Part shown: piece by piece, positions 7,766 to 16,451 of the stretch | Position numbering within the stretch: position 1 is the stretch's first letter | Layout: every line of letters starts with the position of its first letter | DNA from: an uncultured Roseibium sp. | Lineage (GTDB): Bacteria > Pseudomonadota > Alphaproteobacteria > Rhizobiales > Stappiaceae | Direction: 5' to 3' | Length of the DNA stretch: 64,000 bases | Assembly (NCBI RefSeq): GCF_963675985.1 | Contig: NZ_OY780957.1 | Location: 1,038,001 to 1,102,000, forward strand | Translations under genes and position numbers: made by a program | Notes under the pieces: generated by a model | The model's database searches: none | Told to the model about the DNA's origin: nothing | Seen by the model: only the letters and a program-made list of their open reading frames with translations

Positions 7766-8995
7766 ATGAACCGTATTTCTCACCCCAAATCCCCGGCCAA
7801 GTCCCCAGTGAGATCCTTGGCCAGGGTGCTGGCCGTCATGCTGCCGATTTCGGCAGCGGTACAGCTTGCGACGGGCGCCCCGTCCTTTGCCCAGAACATG
7901 CAGACCCAGGAGCTCAAGGGTTTCTGGCTGACGACCCCTTATCCCGAACTCGCTCTGCGACCCGGAGAGAAGGAAAACATCCAGCTCACCCTGAAAAACG
8001 CCGACATGCCGCCCCAGCGTGCGGAACTCGCCGTTTCCGGCATTCCGGACGGCTGGGACTGGTCCCTGGAAGGCGGCGGCCGCGAAGTGTCCGCGGCCAT
8101 GGTCCAGCCGAACGGCAGCGAACGGCTGATGCTCAAGGTGACCCCACCTGCATCGAGCGCCGACAAGTCTTTCCCGATCAAGGTCACCGCCCATTACGGC
8201 AACGAGGTCGCCACCCTGCCGATGACCCTCAAAGTCTCGTCGAAAGCCTCCGGCGGCGTAAAGCTCACGCCGCAGTTGCCCGCCCTGCGCGGCACCGCCA
8301 AGTCCACCTTCACCTACAAGCTCAAGGTGGCCAACAACGGCGCCGAGGATGCGCTGTTCAACCTGGCGGCCCAGGTGCCGGACGGCTTCCAGACCCGCTT
8401 CAAGCAGGGTTACGGCTCCGAGGAAATCACCGGCCTTCCGGTCAAGGCGGGCGCCACCTCCGATCTGACCGTGGAAGTCGTGCCGCCTCATGCGGTCGAA
8501 GCCGGTCGTTATCCGGTCAAGGTCGCCGTTGCCGATGGCGAGAACGTCGCCAACACCGACCTGAGCCTTGAGGTGACCGGCCAGCCGGAAATCCGCATGG
8601 AAGGCCCCCAGGGACGGCTCAGCGGCTCCGCCGTTGCCGGCAGGGATACCGATTTCAACTTCACCGTCACCAATACCGGCAGCGCGCCGGTCAACAACAT
8701 CGCCTTGAGGGCATCGACGCCTCAGGGCTGGAAGGTGAGCTACGAGCCCAAGGCGATCCCCATGCTGGCGCCGGATGCCAAACAGGAGGTCAGCGTCTCC
8801 ATCCATCCTTCGGAAAAGGCCATCGCCGGCGACTACATGCTCAACCTGACCGCCTCTTCGGGTGCGGCCTCCGATACGGAAAAATTCCGGGTGACCGTTG
8901 AAACCTCGACCATCTGGGGCCTTGCCGGGCTCGGCGTGATCGCCGCCTCGGTCATCGTTCTCGGGGTCTCTGTCACAAGGTACGGCCGGCGATGA
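7766..8995 (+). CDS. NEW3 (NPCBM-associated) domain membrane-anchored protein
   Basis: 409 residues. A long basic N-terminus and a hydrophobic segment with cleavage likely after SFA (about residue 42) direct it to the periplasm. Three beta-sandwich repeats follow, each with LRPGEKENIQLTLKNAD- or FNFTVTNTGSAPVNN-like strands typical of the NEW3/CARDB-like domains of COG1470. A final transmembrane helix (LAGLGVIAASVIVLGVSV) is followed by a short basic tail (RYGRR), giving a single-pass protein with the domains outside. It overlaps the ABC ATPase gene by ATGA, so it is the first gene of a three-gene exporter operon, perhaps the substrate-contacting component. Function not established. Confidence 0.85.
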   Translation: MNRISHPKSPAKSPVRSLARVLAVMLPISAAVQLATGAPSFAQNMQTQELKGFWLTTPYPELALRPGEKENIQLTLKNADMPPQRAELAVSGIPDGWDWSLEGGGREVSAAMVQPNGSERLMLKVTPPASSADKSFPIKVTAHYGNEVATLPMTLKVSSKASGGVKLTPQLPALRGTAKSTFTYKLKVANNGAEDALFNLAAQVPDGFQTRFKQGYGSEEITGLPVKAGATSDLTVEVVPPHAVEAGRYPVKVAVADGENVANTDLSLEVTGQPEIRMEGPQGRLSGSAVAGRDTDFNFTVTNTGSAPVNNIALRASTPQGWKVSYEPKAIPMLAPDAKQEVSVSIHPSEKAIAGDYMLNLTASSGAASDTEKFRVTVETSTIWGLAGLGVIAASVIVLGVSVTRYGRR

Positions 8996-9930
8996 GCGAT
9001 ACAGTCATTGAAGCCAGGGGCCTGACCAAACGCTATGGCAGCAACGTGGCCGTCGCCGGCATCGATTTTTCCGTCGAAGCCGGGGAAGTCATCGGCCTTC
9101 TGGGCCCGAACGGTGCCGGCAAGACCACCACGATCCTGATGCTGCTCGGCCTGACCGAGGCGGACGGCGGCGACGTCGTCATCCTCGGCAAGGACCCGGT
9201 GCGCCAGCCCCTGCAAGTCAAGGCCGACGTCGGTTATCTGCCGGATTCGGTCGGGTTCTACAACAACATGACCGGCCGGGAGAACCTCGCCTACACGGCC
9301 CGCCTTTCCGGCCTGTCGCATACCCAAGCGGCGGAGAATATCGCCGCCGCCCTGGAAAAGGTCAGACTGACGGACGTGGCCGACAAGCGGGTCTCGACCT
9401 ATTCCCACGGCATGCGCAAGCGGCTCGGCATCGCCGAACTACTGATGCGCAAGTGCCGGATCGCGATCCTGGACGAGCCGACCTCGGGCCTCGATCCGCA
9501 ATCGACCCGGGACCTACTCGACCTGATCCGCAGCCTCAGCCGGGACGGCATGACCATCCTCCTGTCCTCGCACATCCTTGATGCGGTCCAGTCGGTCTGC
9601 CACCGGATCGCACTGTTCAACAAAGGCCGGATCGGCTTTCTCGGCACGACGGAGGAACTGGCCGCCAAGCTCGGCGGCGGCGCCTTCGTCGTCGACGTAG
9701 AGGCAGACGGCATTGACCTCGTCAAGGCGGCGAAAGCCGCGGACGGGGTCACGTCGGTGACACCGGACGGTGACGGCCAATGGCATGTGGAGGCGATGCG
9801 GGACATCCGGCCCGAGCTCGGCCGCCTGATCGTCCACGCCGGTGGCGACCTGCGCAACATGGACCTGCGCCGGACCCGTCTCGATGAAGCCTATGACCGT
9901 TTTTTCAAGGAGCACGGCCATGAAGCGTGA
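8992..9930 (+). CDS. ABC transporter ATP-binding protein, CcmA/NosF type
   Basis: 312 residues. Walker A GPNGAGKTT (about residues 38-46), signature YSHGMRKRLGIAE in place of LSGGQ, Walker B CRIAILDEPTSGLDP and switch histidine SSHI. The C-terminal 90 residues form the accessory region (EELAAKLGGGAFVVDVEADG) seen in ABC-2 exporters. The nearest named relatives are NosF and CcmA-type (COG1131) ATPases. It should energise the permease encoded directly downstream, whose ATG (9920) lies inside this gene. The substrate is unknown; pairing with a NEW3 protein is seen in COG1470/COG1131/COG1277 loci. Confidence 0.92.
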   Translation: MSDTVIEARGLTKRYGSNVAVAGIDFSVEAGEVIGLLGPNGAGKTTTILMLLGLTEADGGDVVILGKDPVRQPLQVKADVGYLPDSVGFYNNMTGRENLAYTARLSGLSHTQAAENIAAALEKVRLTDVADKRVSTYSHGMRKRLGIAELLMRKCRIAILDEPTSGLDPQSTRDLLDLIRSLSRDGMTILLSSHILDAVQSVCHRIALFNKGRIGFLGTTEELAAKLGGGAFVVDVEADGIDLVKAAKAADGVTSVTPDGDGQWHVEAMRDIRPELGRLIVHAGGDLRNMDLRRTRLDEAYDRFFKEHGHEA

Positions 9931-10873
9931 AGGTTCGCCCTTCAAGGGCGTGATGACGGTCGCCTTGAAAGAGGCGGCCGACCACATGACGAGCGCGCGC
10001 ATGCATCTGATCATGTTGCTCGTGCTCTTGACCGCGATCGGTGCCGTCTACGGCGCCATCACCCACATCCGCGACACCACGTCGGAAGATCCCTTCCTGT
10101 TCCTGAAGCTGTTCACCACCGCCCAGCAACCCCTGCCGTCCTTCGCCTCCTTCCTCGGCTTTCTGTTGCCGCTGGTGGCGATCGCGCTCGGGTTCGATGC
10201 GATCAACGGGGAATACGGCCGGCGGACCATGAGCCGGCTTCTGGCCCAACCGATCTACCGGGACGCGCTCCTGTTCGGGAAATTTCTCGGCGCGCTTCTG
10301 GTGATCGCGATCGCTCTGCTGACGCTGTGGCTGCTGATGACCGGGCTCGGGATCCTGTTCCTCGGCCTGCCGCCATCGGGACCCGACATGGTGCGCGGCA
10401 TCGCCTATCTGGCGGCGACCCTGGTCTATGCCGGGGTGTGGCTGGCGCTCGCCATGGCGTTTTCGACGCTGATTCGCTCTGCGGCGACAGCGGCCCTGGC
10501 CGCCCTGGCTCTGTGGCTGATCCTGAGCGTGTTCTGGAGCATGATCGCCCCGCTTGCCGCGGGCGTCCTCTCGCCGGTCGATCCGTATAACCCGATGACC
10601 CTGCTCTCCAACTTCGAGACCCAGCAGGCAATCGCGCGGATATCGCCGCAGACGCTCTACGGCGAGGTGTCCAGCATGCTGCTCGACCCGGCCAACCGCT
10701 CGGTGGGGCCGATCTTCATGAGCCAGCTCCAGGGCGCGCTGATCAACGCCCCGCTGCCGACCATGCAGAGCCTCACGATCATCTGGCCGCAGATCTCCGG
10801 CCTGTTCGCGGCGATGGTGCTGTTTTTCACCCTCGCCTACACCGTCTTCCAGCGTCAGGAAGTCCGAGCCTGA
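9920..10873 (+). CDS. ABC-2 type permease, NosY-like (COG1277)
   Basis: 317 residues with six hydrophobic segments. ATG at 9920 was chosen because AAGGAG lies about 9 bases upstream and an amphipathic start (MKREGSPFKGVMTVALKEAADHM) precedes the first membrane helix; the start lies 11 bases inside the ATPase gene. The large periplasmic loop between the first helices contains HIRDTTSEDPFLFLKLFTTA; then LGFDAINGEYGRRTMSRLLAQPIYRDALLFGKFLG matches the cytoplasmic coupling region of NosY-like permeases. Last gene of the NEW3-ATPase-permease operon. Confidence 0.9.
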   Translation: MKREGSPFKGVMTVALKEAADHMTSARMHLIMLLVLLTAIGAVYGAITHIRDTTSEDPFLFLKLFTTAQQPLPSFASFLGFLLPLVAIALGFDAINGEYGRRTMSRLLAQPIYRDALLFGKFLGALLVIAIALLTLWLLMTGLGILFLGLPPSGPDMVRGIAYLAATLVYAGVWLALAMAFSTLIRSAATAALAALALWLILSVFWSMIAPLAAGVLSPVDPYNPMTLLSNFETQQAIARISPQTLYGEVSSMLLDPANRSVGPIFMSQLQGALINAPLPTMQSLTIIWPQISGLFAAMVLFFTLAYTVFQRQEVRA

Positions 10874-10880
10874 CCCTGGC

Positions 10881-10913
10881 GGAGCGGCGCGCTTTCCGAG
10901 GGCGCGCCGCTCC
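10881..10913. other. Strong hairpin after the exporter operon
   Basis: A perfect 12-base inverted repeat, GGAGCGGCGCGC (10881-10892) and GCGCGCCGCTCC (10902-10913), 8 bases after the permease stop. No T run follows, so it is either an mRNA-stabilising 3' hairpin or an incomplete terminator. Confidence 0.6.
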
Positions 10914-11167
10914 ACTCCGATCCGTTCCAAGCGAACAGGTTTCAGCCCATCCGCAATCTGATTTCCCGGCACACCGCGCCCCTCGCCCCCATCACGCTTT
11001 GCAAATTCAAGAGCGGGCCGACCGATTTCGGCTGTCTGGCGCCGCAAACATGAGCGAAGCCGACACGGGACCTTCATGACACATCGACTACTTTTGTGCG
11101 ATGCCATAGGCTGGTGTGATCAGACCTACTCGTGACCGGCCATGCAGCGCCGGGAACTGCGGAAGCA

Positions 11168-12979
11168 ATGCAAGACCTTGTCGTCAACAACCTCGTCCTG
11201 CTGTCTGCGGCAGCCATTATCGTGCTCGGCATCCTGTCGAGCGTTGCCGCCGTTCGTTTCGGCGCGCCTCTGCTTCTGGTCTTTCTGGGCATCGGCATGC
11301 TGCTCGGCGAGGACGGCCCGGTCGGACTGAGTTTCGACAATTACATCATTGCCTATCTGATCGGCTCGGCCGCACTGGCCGTGATCCTGTTCGACGGCGG
11401 CATGCGCACCCGCCTTTCCACGATTCGCTCGGTTGCCGCGCCGGCCCTGGCGCTTTCCACGGTGGGCGTCCTCGTCACGGCGTTTCTCACCGGTGTGTTC
11501 GCTCACTATGTCATTGGCTTTGGCTGGATCGTCAGTTTCCTGCTCGGGTCCATTGTCGCATCCACCGATGCCGCCGCCGTGTTCTTCCTGCTGAAGGCCG
11601 GAGGTCTCAAACTCCGCGGCAAGGTCGGGCCGGTGCTGGAAACGGAATCCGCCACCAACGACCCCATGGCCCTGTTCCTTACACTCGCCCTGCTGGAATT
11701 CGCCCTGGTGAGTGCCGCGCCGAATGCGGCCAATCCCCTGGCCGGAACCCTGGTTCTGTTTTTCCAGCAATTTGCCCTCGGGGCCCTGATAGGGATCGCC
11801 GGAGGGTTCCTTCTGGTCTGGATCCTGTCGCAAATGCCCTTGCCGGGAGGGCTGCTGCCGCTCTTCGTTCTCGCAGCCGCAATCGTGATCTTCACCGTCT
11901 CCGCGTTGCTCAATGCCAGCGGGTTCCTGGCCGTTTATCTGGCAGGCCTCGTCCTCGGCAACCGGCCGGTTCGGGCATTTCCGTCCTTGTTGAACTTCAT
12001 GGACAGTTCCACATGGATGGCACAGCTGGTCATGTTCGTGATGCTCGGATTGCTGGTGACGCCCAGCAAAATGGCCGACTACGCCTTCACGGCGGTCCTG
12101 ATCGCCGTGTTTCTGATGCTGGTGGCCCGGCCCCTTGGCGTGTTGGCCTCGCTGGCGCCGTTCCGCTTCACAAGGTCAGAAACCATTTACGTGTCATGGG
12201 TCGGCCTACGCGGCGCGGTATCCATTTTTCTGGCCACCCTGCCGGTGCTGGCGCATCTGCCGGGCGCCCAGCTGTTTTTCAACCTGGCGTTCGTCGTGGT
12301 CCTGGTTTCCCTGATTGCGCAAGGTGCATCTCTCGGCTGGACTGCGCGGCTCCTGAAACTGGCATTGCCGGATACGGCGCCGGCCGTGAAGCGTTTCGAG
12401 ATCGATCTGCCGGGTCAGCAGCAACTGGAACTGGTCGCCTATCCCGTCGAGGAAGGATGTTCCTACCTGACAGCATCCTATACGCCCGTCTGGCTCAAGC
12501 CGGTCTTCGTCGTCAGGGGCGATGAGGTTGTATCGACGGAACAGGCCGGCCCGCTGACACCCGGCGACTATGGCTATTTCCTCGTTCCGCCCAAAAATAT
12601 CACCCGCCTCGATGCGCTGTTCGACACATCCGCCACGTCTTTGAACACGGCCGACTTCCAGGGTTTCGCATTCGACGGCACCGTCGCCCTCGGCTTGCTG
12701 GCGGAAGAGTACAAATTCGACCTGCCCGACCGATTCCGGGAATTGACCATAGCCCAGGCCTTTGCGGAGAGATTCGACGATGTCCTTCGTGTCGGCGATC
12801 GGCTTGAACTGGACACCCTCGATCTGGTCGCGGTGGCCCTCGACGGCGACACCGTTTCCCGGGCCATTCTGGAATTGCCGGAGGAACCGGATTGGCCGGA
12901 TCGCGTCAGGCTTCATCTGGCGAGAATTGCGTCTTTGCTTCGAATGAATAAGGCGCTCAAACAGCCCGACGAGCGGTAG
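11168..12979 (+). CDS. cvrA: Potassium/proton antiporter, CvrA/NhaP2 type
   Basis: 603 residues from ATG at 11168 (a GTG 36 bases upstream is also in frame). The first 400 residues carry about 12 transmembrane segments of the CPA1 Na+/H+ exchanger domain; STDAAAVFFLLK and ESATNDPMALFL contain the acidic ion-binding residues (D in STDAA, ND in ATNDP). A cytoplasmic tail follows with an RCK_C domain (about 405-490) and a CorC_HlyC-like domain at the end, the exact CvrA/YcgO order. Such proteins export K+ in exchange for protons and protect at low osmolarity or high K+. Monocistronic. Confidence 0.92.
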   Translation: MQDLVVNNLVLLSAAAIIVLGILSSVAAVRFGAPLLLVFLGIGMLLGEDGPVGLSFDNYIIAYLIGSAALAVILFDGGMRTRLSTIRSVAAPALALSTVGVLVTAFLTGVFAHYVIGFGWIVSFLLGSIVASTDAAAVFFLLKAGGLKLRGKVGPVLETESATNDPMALFLTLALLEFALVSAAPNAANPLAGTLVLFFQQFALGALIGIAGGFLLVWILSQMPLPGGLLPLFVLAAAIVIFTVSALLNASGFLAVYLAGLVLGNRPVRAFPSLLNFMDSSTWMAQLVMFVMLGLLVTPSKMADYAFTAVLIAVFLMLVARPLGVLASLAPFRFTRSETIYVSWVGLRGAVSIFLATLPVLAHLPGAQLFFNLAFVVVLVSLIAQGASLGWTARLLKLALPDTAPAVKRFEIDLPGQQQLELVAYPVEEGCSYLTASYTPVWLKPVFVVRGDEVVSTEQAGPLTPGDYGYFLVPPKNITRLDALFDTSATSLNTADFQGFAFDGTVALGLLAEEYKFDLPDRFRELTIAQAFAERFDDVLRVGDRLELDTLDLVAVALDGDTVSRAILELPEEPDWPDRVRLHLARIASLLRMNKALKQPDER

Positions 12980-13030
12980 CGCATAATCTGCGCGCTCAAG
13001 TAGCCCGAAGGGCGATAACGCAAAATAAAG
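12953..13030. repeat. Two-copy imperfect 39-base tandem repeat, each unit a hairpin
   Basis: Units 12953-12991 and 12992-13030 share GCGCTCAA, AGCCCGA, GCG, TA and CGCA in register. Each folds as CGCTC paired with GAGCG or, in unit 2, with GGGCG. The first unit overlaps the antiporter stop codon and the second abuts tRNA-Leu, so they may act as bidirectional 3'-end structures. Confidence 0.6.
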
Positions 13031-13031
13031 A

Positions 13032-13116
13032 TGGTGCCCCCCGCCGGAATCGAACCGGCACTCCCGAAGGAACGGGATTTTGAATCCCGCGCGTCTACCA
13101 GTTCCGCCAGAGGGGC
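13032..13116 (-). tRNA. tRNA-Leu (anticodon CAA)
   Basis: Read on the minus strand: acceptor GCCCCTC paired with GGGGGGC (one T-G pair), D arm with GGCGGAACTGGTAGAC, anticodon stem CGGGA / TCCCG with loop TTCAAAA (anticodon CAA, codon UUG), a long variable arm (TTCCTTCGGGAG) typical of class II tRNAs, T arm GCCGGTTCGATTCCGGC, and an encoded CCA end. Confidence 0.97.
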
Positions 13117-13398
13117 AACTGACACCGAAATCGGTCTCTATCACGCCCTTGAGGTTCTGCGCAAGAACGTCGGCACCGGTTCCCACGGGGTTTCTTCGCC
13201 CGCGGAACGCACCCTTCATGACCCGATCGGAAACCGCACAACAGCCGCCTGTTGAGGTTCTGTTTACCCCGTCTGCCGAATCCCCGATGGAGGAAGGCAA
13301 AAACCATACTGCCGGGTCGGGTCGTAAGGAGGCTTTCAACCTTTGCGTGACAGGAAATTGGCTATTGATCGCCACAAGATATTTTCGGGTGTAACACG

Positions 13399-13947
13399 AT
13401 GGGAACAACACATTCGGGAAGCGCCGGCTTGCGGGCAATTGCACAAAATCTGGGTTTTGTGGCTCCGGCGCAGGTAAAAGAACAGGAACTCGACCAGGGC
13501 GGTACGCAGGGAAAATTCACCCAGGCCGTTCTCGACGTAGCCTCGTTGAAACCCGCCCCGATCCGGCCGGAATGGATCCTGGAAGGCCAACCCGAAGCCC
13601 GATGCATCAATCTGTCCATGGGCACCGGCAACTGGGCCAGCACCGATCACTGGTCCTGCACCGCGGGTAAGTTCCGCTGGCATTTTGGCTGGGACGAGGC
13701 CGTGCTATTCCTGGAAGGTGAGGTCAAGATCACCGACGAGAGCGGCAAGGTCTATCTGGGCCGGCCTGGCGTCAGCCTGTTCTTCCCGGCGGGCACATCG
13801 GCCGTTTGGGAAGTGCCTACCTATATTCGGAAAATCGCCTTCAACCAGCGACCCATTCCCCGCTATCTCAGCCTGCCGGCCCGGGCCTTCAACAAGCTGC
13901 GGCTGGTCACCGGCCTGGCGCCTGCCCCGCAGGCCGGCCTCGGCTGA
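13399..13947 (+). CDS. Cupin domain-containing protein (DUF861/EutQ-like)
   Basis: 182 residues. A cupin barrel occupies roughly residues 55-150: KFRWHFGWDEAVLFLEGEVKITDESGKVYLGRPGVSLFFPAGTSAVWEVP contains the cupin 1 motif in a variant form (HFGWDEAVLFLEG) and the cupin 2 turn PGVSLFFPAGTSAVW. This is the arrangement of the DUF861 cupin 3 group, which includes (S)-ureidoglycine aminohydrolase-like and EutQ-like proteins. Fewer metal-ligand histidines are visible than in catalytic cupins, so activity is uncertain. It lies alone before the CYTH-CHAD gene (73 bases). Confidence 0.8.
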   Translation: MGTTHSGSAGLRAIAQNLGFVAPAQVKEQELDQGGTQGKFTQAVLDVASLKPAPIRPEWILEGQPEARCINLSMGTGNWASTDHWSCTAGKFRWHFGWDEAVLFLEGEVKITDESGKVYLGRPGVSLFFPAGTSAVWEVPTYIRKIAFNQRPIPRYLSLPARAFNKLRLVTGLAPAPQAGLG

Positions 13948-14020
13948 CAGCCCCTGCGACAAAGGCGCAAATTGTGCGCTTCTTCTGGACAGCGATTTTG
14001 CTCTTGGGTAAGTAGATTTC

Positions 14021-15583
14021 ATGAGCAAGTCGCCCAAGGAAATCGAGCTGAAGCTCGAAGTGTCACCGGACGTTCTGGATCAGCTGAAACGTGGCGGAGC
14101 ATTGCAACGCTTCGCCGGCGGCCGGGCCGTTACCAAACCCTTGCTGTCGATCTATTTCGACACCCCCGACCAGGCGTTGCGCAAGGCGAAAACCTCGCTG
14201 CGCGTCCGCAAGGTCGGGCGGTCCTGGGTCCAGACCGCAAAGCTTGGAACCGGCGTTGCCGGCGGCCTTTCCAGTGCCGTGGAAGCGGAACATCCGATAA
14301 AGGGCCGGGCGATCGACTTTTCGGTCATCGAGGACGTGGACGTTCTGAAGACCCTCACCGACCTCATCGGTGACAAGCCGCTCGGCGAGTGTTTCGAAAC
14401 CGACATACGCCGCACCACCCGCCTGCTGACGTCAAAGGAGGACGGCAGCCAGATCGAGGTTGCCTTCGACCTGGGCGAGGTCAAGGCCGGCGAGCGGACC
14501 CAAACCCTGGCCGAGGTGGAATTCGAACTGAAAACCGGTTCCGGCGCCCGCCTGCTGGAAGCGGCGCGGGAGATTATGGGCGCGGCCCCATTCCGGCTGT
14601 CGCCTTACTCCAAGGCCGAGCGCGGCTTTCGTCTCGCCGACGGCACCGAGGAAACGGCCATACGGCCGAAAGGCGCTGAGGATGTTTCCCTGCCGCCGGA
14701 AGAGACTGTCGAACTCGCCTTTCGGGAAGTCCTGCGTTCCTGCCTGACGCAGATCGCGGACAACCGGGCGGCCATCCTGGAAAGCGACGACCCGGAAGGC
14801 CCGCACCAGTTTCGCATTGGCCTGCGCCGGCTGCGTAGCGCCTTCCGCCTGTTCAAGCCGGTCCTCAATCCGCTGACGCTCAAGAGTCTCGATGCCCAGG
14901 CCCGCATTCTCGCCACGGAAGCCGGCAAGGTCCGCGATCTGGACGTGCTGACGGATGAAATCGTTTCGCCTCTGGCAAGGATTGCTCCGGAAGGTATCGG
15001 CCTTGAGCCGCTTCTTGAGCATCTGCGCACCATTCGCGAGGAAAGCCGTGCCGCCCTGCACGCCCATCTGAAAGAGCCGGACGTCAATGCCTTCCTGTTC
15101 GATCTGGCCGCCTATACGGAAGGCCGGGGCTGGCTCGATCTCCACGACTTCGACCAGACGGCGCGGCTTGCCCAGACCATCCGCGTCTATTCGCGCAAGG
15201 CGCTCGACAAGCAGTGGAAGAAGGTTTCCAGATACGGCGCCAGGATCGACGACTTGACGATCCCCGAACGCCATGAAATGCGCAAGGCGCTGAAGAAGCT
15301 GCGCTACGGCGTCGAATTCTTCGGCAGCCTTTATCCGAAATCCGACCTCAAGCCGTTCCTGAAGCGCATGAAGCGGCTGCAGGATATCTTCGGTTATCTG
15401 AACGACGTCGCCATGGCGGAAAAACTCGCCGCCCTGCCCAATATCAGCGGCAAGTCCTCACGGCAGGTGCTGCTCGCGATCGGCTTCGTCATCGGCTGGC
15501 ACGAGGCCCAGTCCTCCGGCACATGGCCCCACGCCAAGGGCTACTGGCAGGACACGAAAAAGGTGCCGAAGTTCTGGCTCTGA
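14021..15583 (+). CDS. CYTH and CHAD domain-containing protein
   Basis: 520 residues. The N-terminal CYTH (triphosphate tunnel) domain starts with the signature EIELKLEV (ExExK) and continues to about residue 205; the conserved basic and acidic strands appear in SLRVRKVGRSWVQTAKLG and EVEFELKTGSG. The CHAD domain (about 225-515) is alpha-helical with conserved His in EGPHQFRIGLRRLRSAFRLF and MRKALKKLRYGVEFFGSLY. CYTH-CHAD proteins act on inorganic tripolyphosphate or bind polyphosphate. The convergent gene next door is phnF; no polyphosphate kinase is nearby. Confidence 0.92.
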   Translation: MSKSPKEIELKLEVSPDVLDQLKRGGALQRFAGGRAVTKPLLSIYFDTPDQALRKAKTSLRVRKVGRSWVQTAKLGTGVAGGLSSAVEAEHPIKGRAIDFSVIEDVDVLKTLTDLIGDKPLGECFETDIRRTTRLLTSKEDGSQIEVAFDLGEVKAGERTQTLAEVEFELKTGSGARLLEAAREIMGAAPFRLSPYSKAERGFRLADGTEETAIRPKGAEDVSLPPEETVELAFREVLRSCLTQIADNRAAILESDDPEGPHQFRIGLRRLRSAFRLFKPVLNPLTLKSLDAQARILATEAGKVRDLDVLTDEIVSPLARIAPEGIGLEPLLEHLRTIREESRAALHAHLKEPDVNAFLFDLAAYTEGRGWLDLHDFDQTARLAQTIRVYSRKALDKQWKKVSRYGARIDDLTIPERHEMRKALKKLRYGVEFFGSLYPKSDLKPFLKRMKRLQDIFGYLNDVAMAEKLAALPNISGKSSRQVLLAIGFVIGWHEAQSSGTWPHAKGYWQDTKKVPKFWL

Positions 15584-15590
15584 CCGGATT

Positions 15591-16325
15591 TCAACTTTCC
15601 ACGACAAGCTGGATCCGGTCCGCTGCCATGCGCGTCCTCGTGTACTGCATGGGCTCGCCATCCGCGTCGAGGTTCAGGCTTTCCACGACCAGGATCGGCT
15701 GGCCTGAGGCGATGCCCAGGACCGCGACGTCTTGCGGCTCGACCAGTTCCGCCGTGACCCGGCTTTCCTTGCGCCGGTAGTCTGAAACACCTGCCTTCGC
15801 CAGCGCCTTGGTAATCGATCCGGTTTCCGCATAGTCGGCGACGAGATTCGGAAACCGGCTCTGTTCGAACCAGCTGGTGCCAATCATGACCGGCACCCCA
15901 TCGGCGACCCGCAGGTTTTCGATCCGGATAAGCAGCGTGCCGATCGGCACTTTCAGCCAGTTCGCCAGCAATGCGTCAGCTTCTTCCGTTCCCGACCCGA
16001 TCAGCCGCCCGCTCGGCGCCTTGTCCTGGCCGGACACAATCTCCGAAAACCGCGTGCGTGACGTGATCGGATAGGTGATCGGCGCAGCAGCGACGAACGT
16101 TCCCCGGCCCTGGTCGGCGCGCAGCACCCCTTCCGCCGTCAGGGCGGCAATAGCGCGCCGCACCGTATGGCGATTGACGCCGAAGCGGGCGGCGATCTCC
16201 GATTCCGGCGGCAGGCGGCTGCCCTTTTCGAAGGCGCCGCTGGCGATTTCAGCCTTCAGCCATTCCATGATCTGGCGCCAGATGGCGATGCCCGTGCCGC
16301 GATCGAGTGTCGTGCGAATTGTCAT
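15591..16325 (-). CDS. phnF: Phosphonate metabolism transcriptional regulator, GntR/HutC family
   Basis: 244 residues. The N-terminal winged helix-turn-helix (about 15-80) shows SRLPPESEIAARFGVNRHTVRRAIAALTAEGVLRADQGRGTFVA; the C-terminal UTRA ligand domain (about 95-240) ends with GEPMQYTRTRMAADRIQLVVES. PhnF represses phn genes. The gene is divergent from phnG with a perfect palindrome at 16372-16387 between them, which is the likely operator, so it probably also controls itself. The start at ATG 16325 fits the family; a possible Pho box overlaps this start codon. It is convergent with the CYTH-CHAD gene. Confidence 0.94.
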   Translation of the reverse strand: MTIRTTLDRGTGIAIWRQIMEWLKAEIASGAFEKGSRLPPESEIAARFGVNRHTVRRAIAALTAEGVLRADQGRGTFVAAAPITYPITSRTRFSEIVSGQDKAPSGRLIGSGTEEADALLANWLKVPIGTLLIRIENLRVADGVPVMIGTSWFEQSRFPNLVADYAETGSITKALAKAGVSDYRRKESRVTAELVEPQDVAVLGIASGQPILVVESLNLDADGEPMQYTRTRMAADRIQLVVES

Positions 16326-16336
16326 CTGTCCGTCAT
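16319..16336 (+). promoter_or_regulatory. Possible Pho box upstream of phnG
   Basis: TTGTCAT (16319-16325), CTGT, CCGTCAT (16330-16336): two heptamers 4 bases apart, each one mismatch from the PhoB heptamer CTGTCAT. It overlaps the first codon of phnF and lies 115 bases before phnG. Confidence 0.4.
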
Positions 16337-16371
16337 CAAAGGTCTGTAGTCAGGAATCAATCGAAATATTC

Positions 16372-16387
16372 GTCTATACAAATAGAC
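16372..16387. promoter_or_regulatory. Putative PhnF operator
   Basis: Perfect palindrome GTCTAT (16372-16377), ACAA, ATAGAC (16382-16387). Sites of the GT-N-TA-N-AC type suit HutC-subfamily GntR regulators. It lies in the only intergenic region of the phnF/phnG divergon, 65 bases before the phnG start. Confidence 0.75.
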
Positions 16388-16451
16388 AAATTTGATCTAA
16401 CAAACAACCCGCAAGGCACAGGCGCCCCACCTCCAAACAAGGCGACCCACA

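Noticed and set aside
7757..8806. Long minus-strand open frame opposite the NEW3 gene
   Set aside because: Shadow of the plus-strand gene caused by high GC at third positions; no domain, no ribosome site, and composition rich in Arg, Gly and His.
9905..11107. 400-codon minus-strand frame opposite the ABC permease
   Set aside because: Rich in Arg, Gln, His and Gly, without hydrophobic pattern or motif; shadow of the permease.
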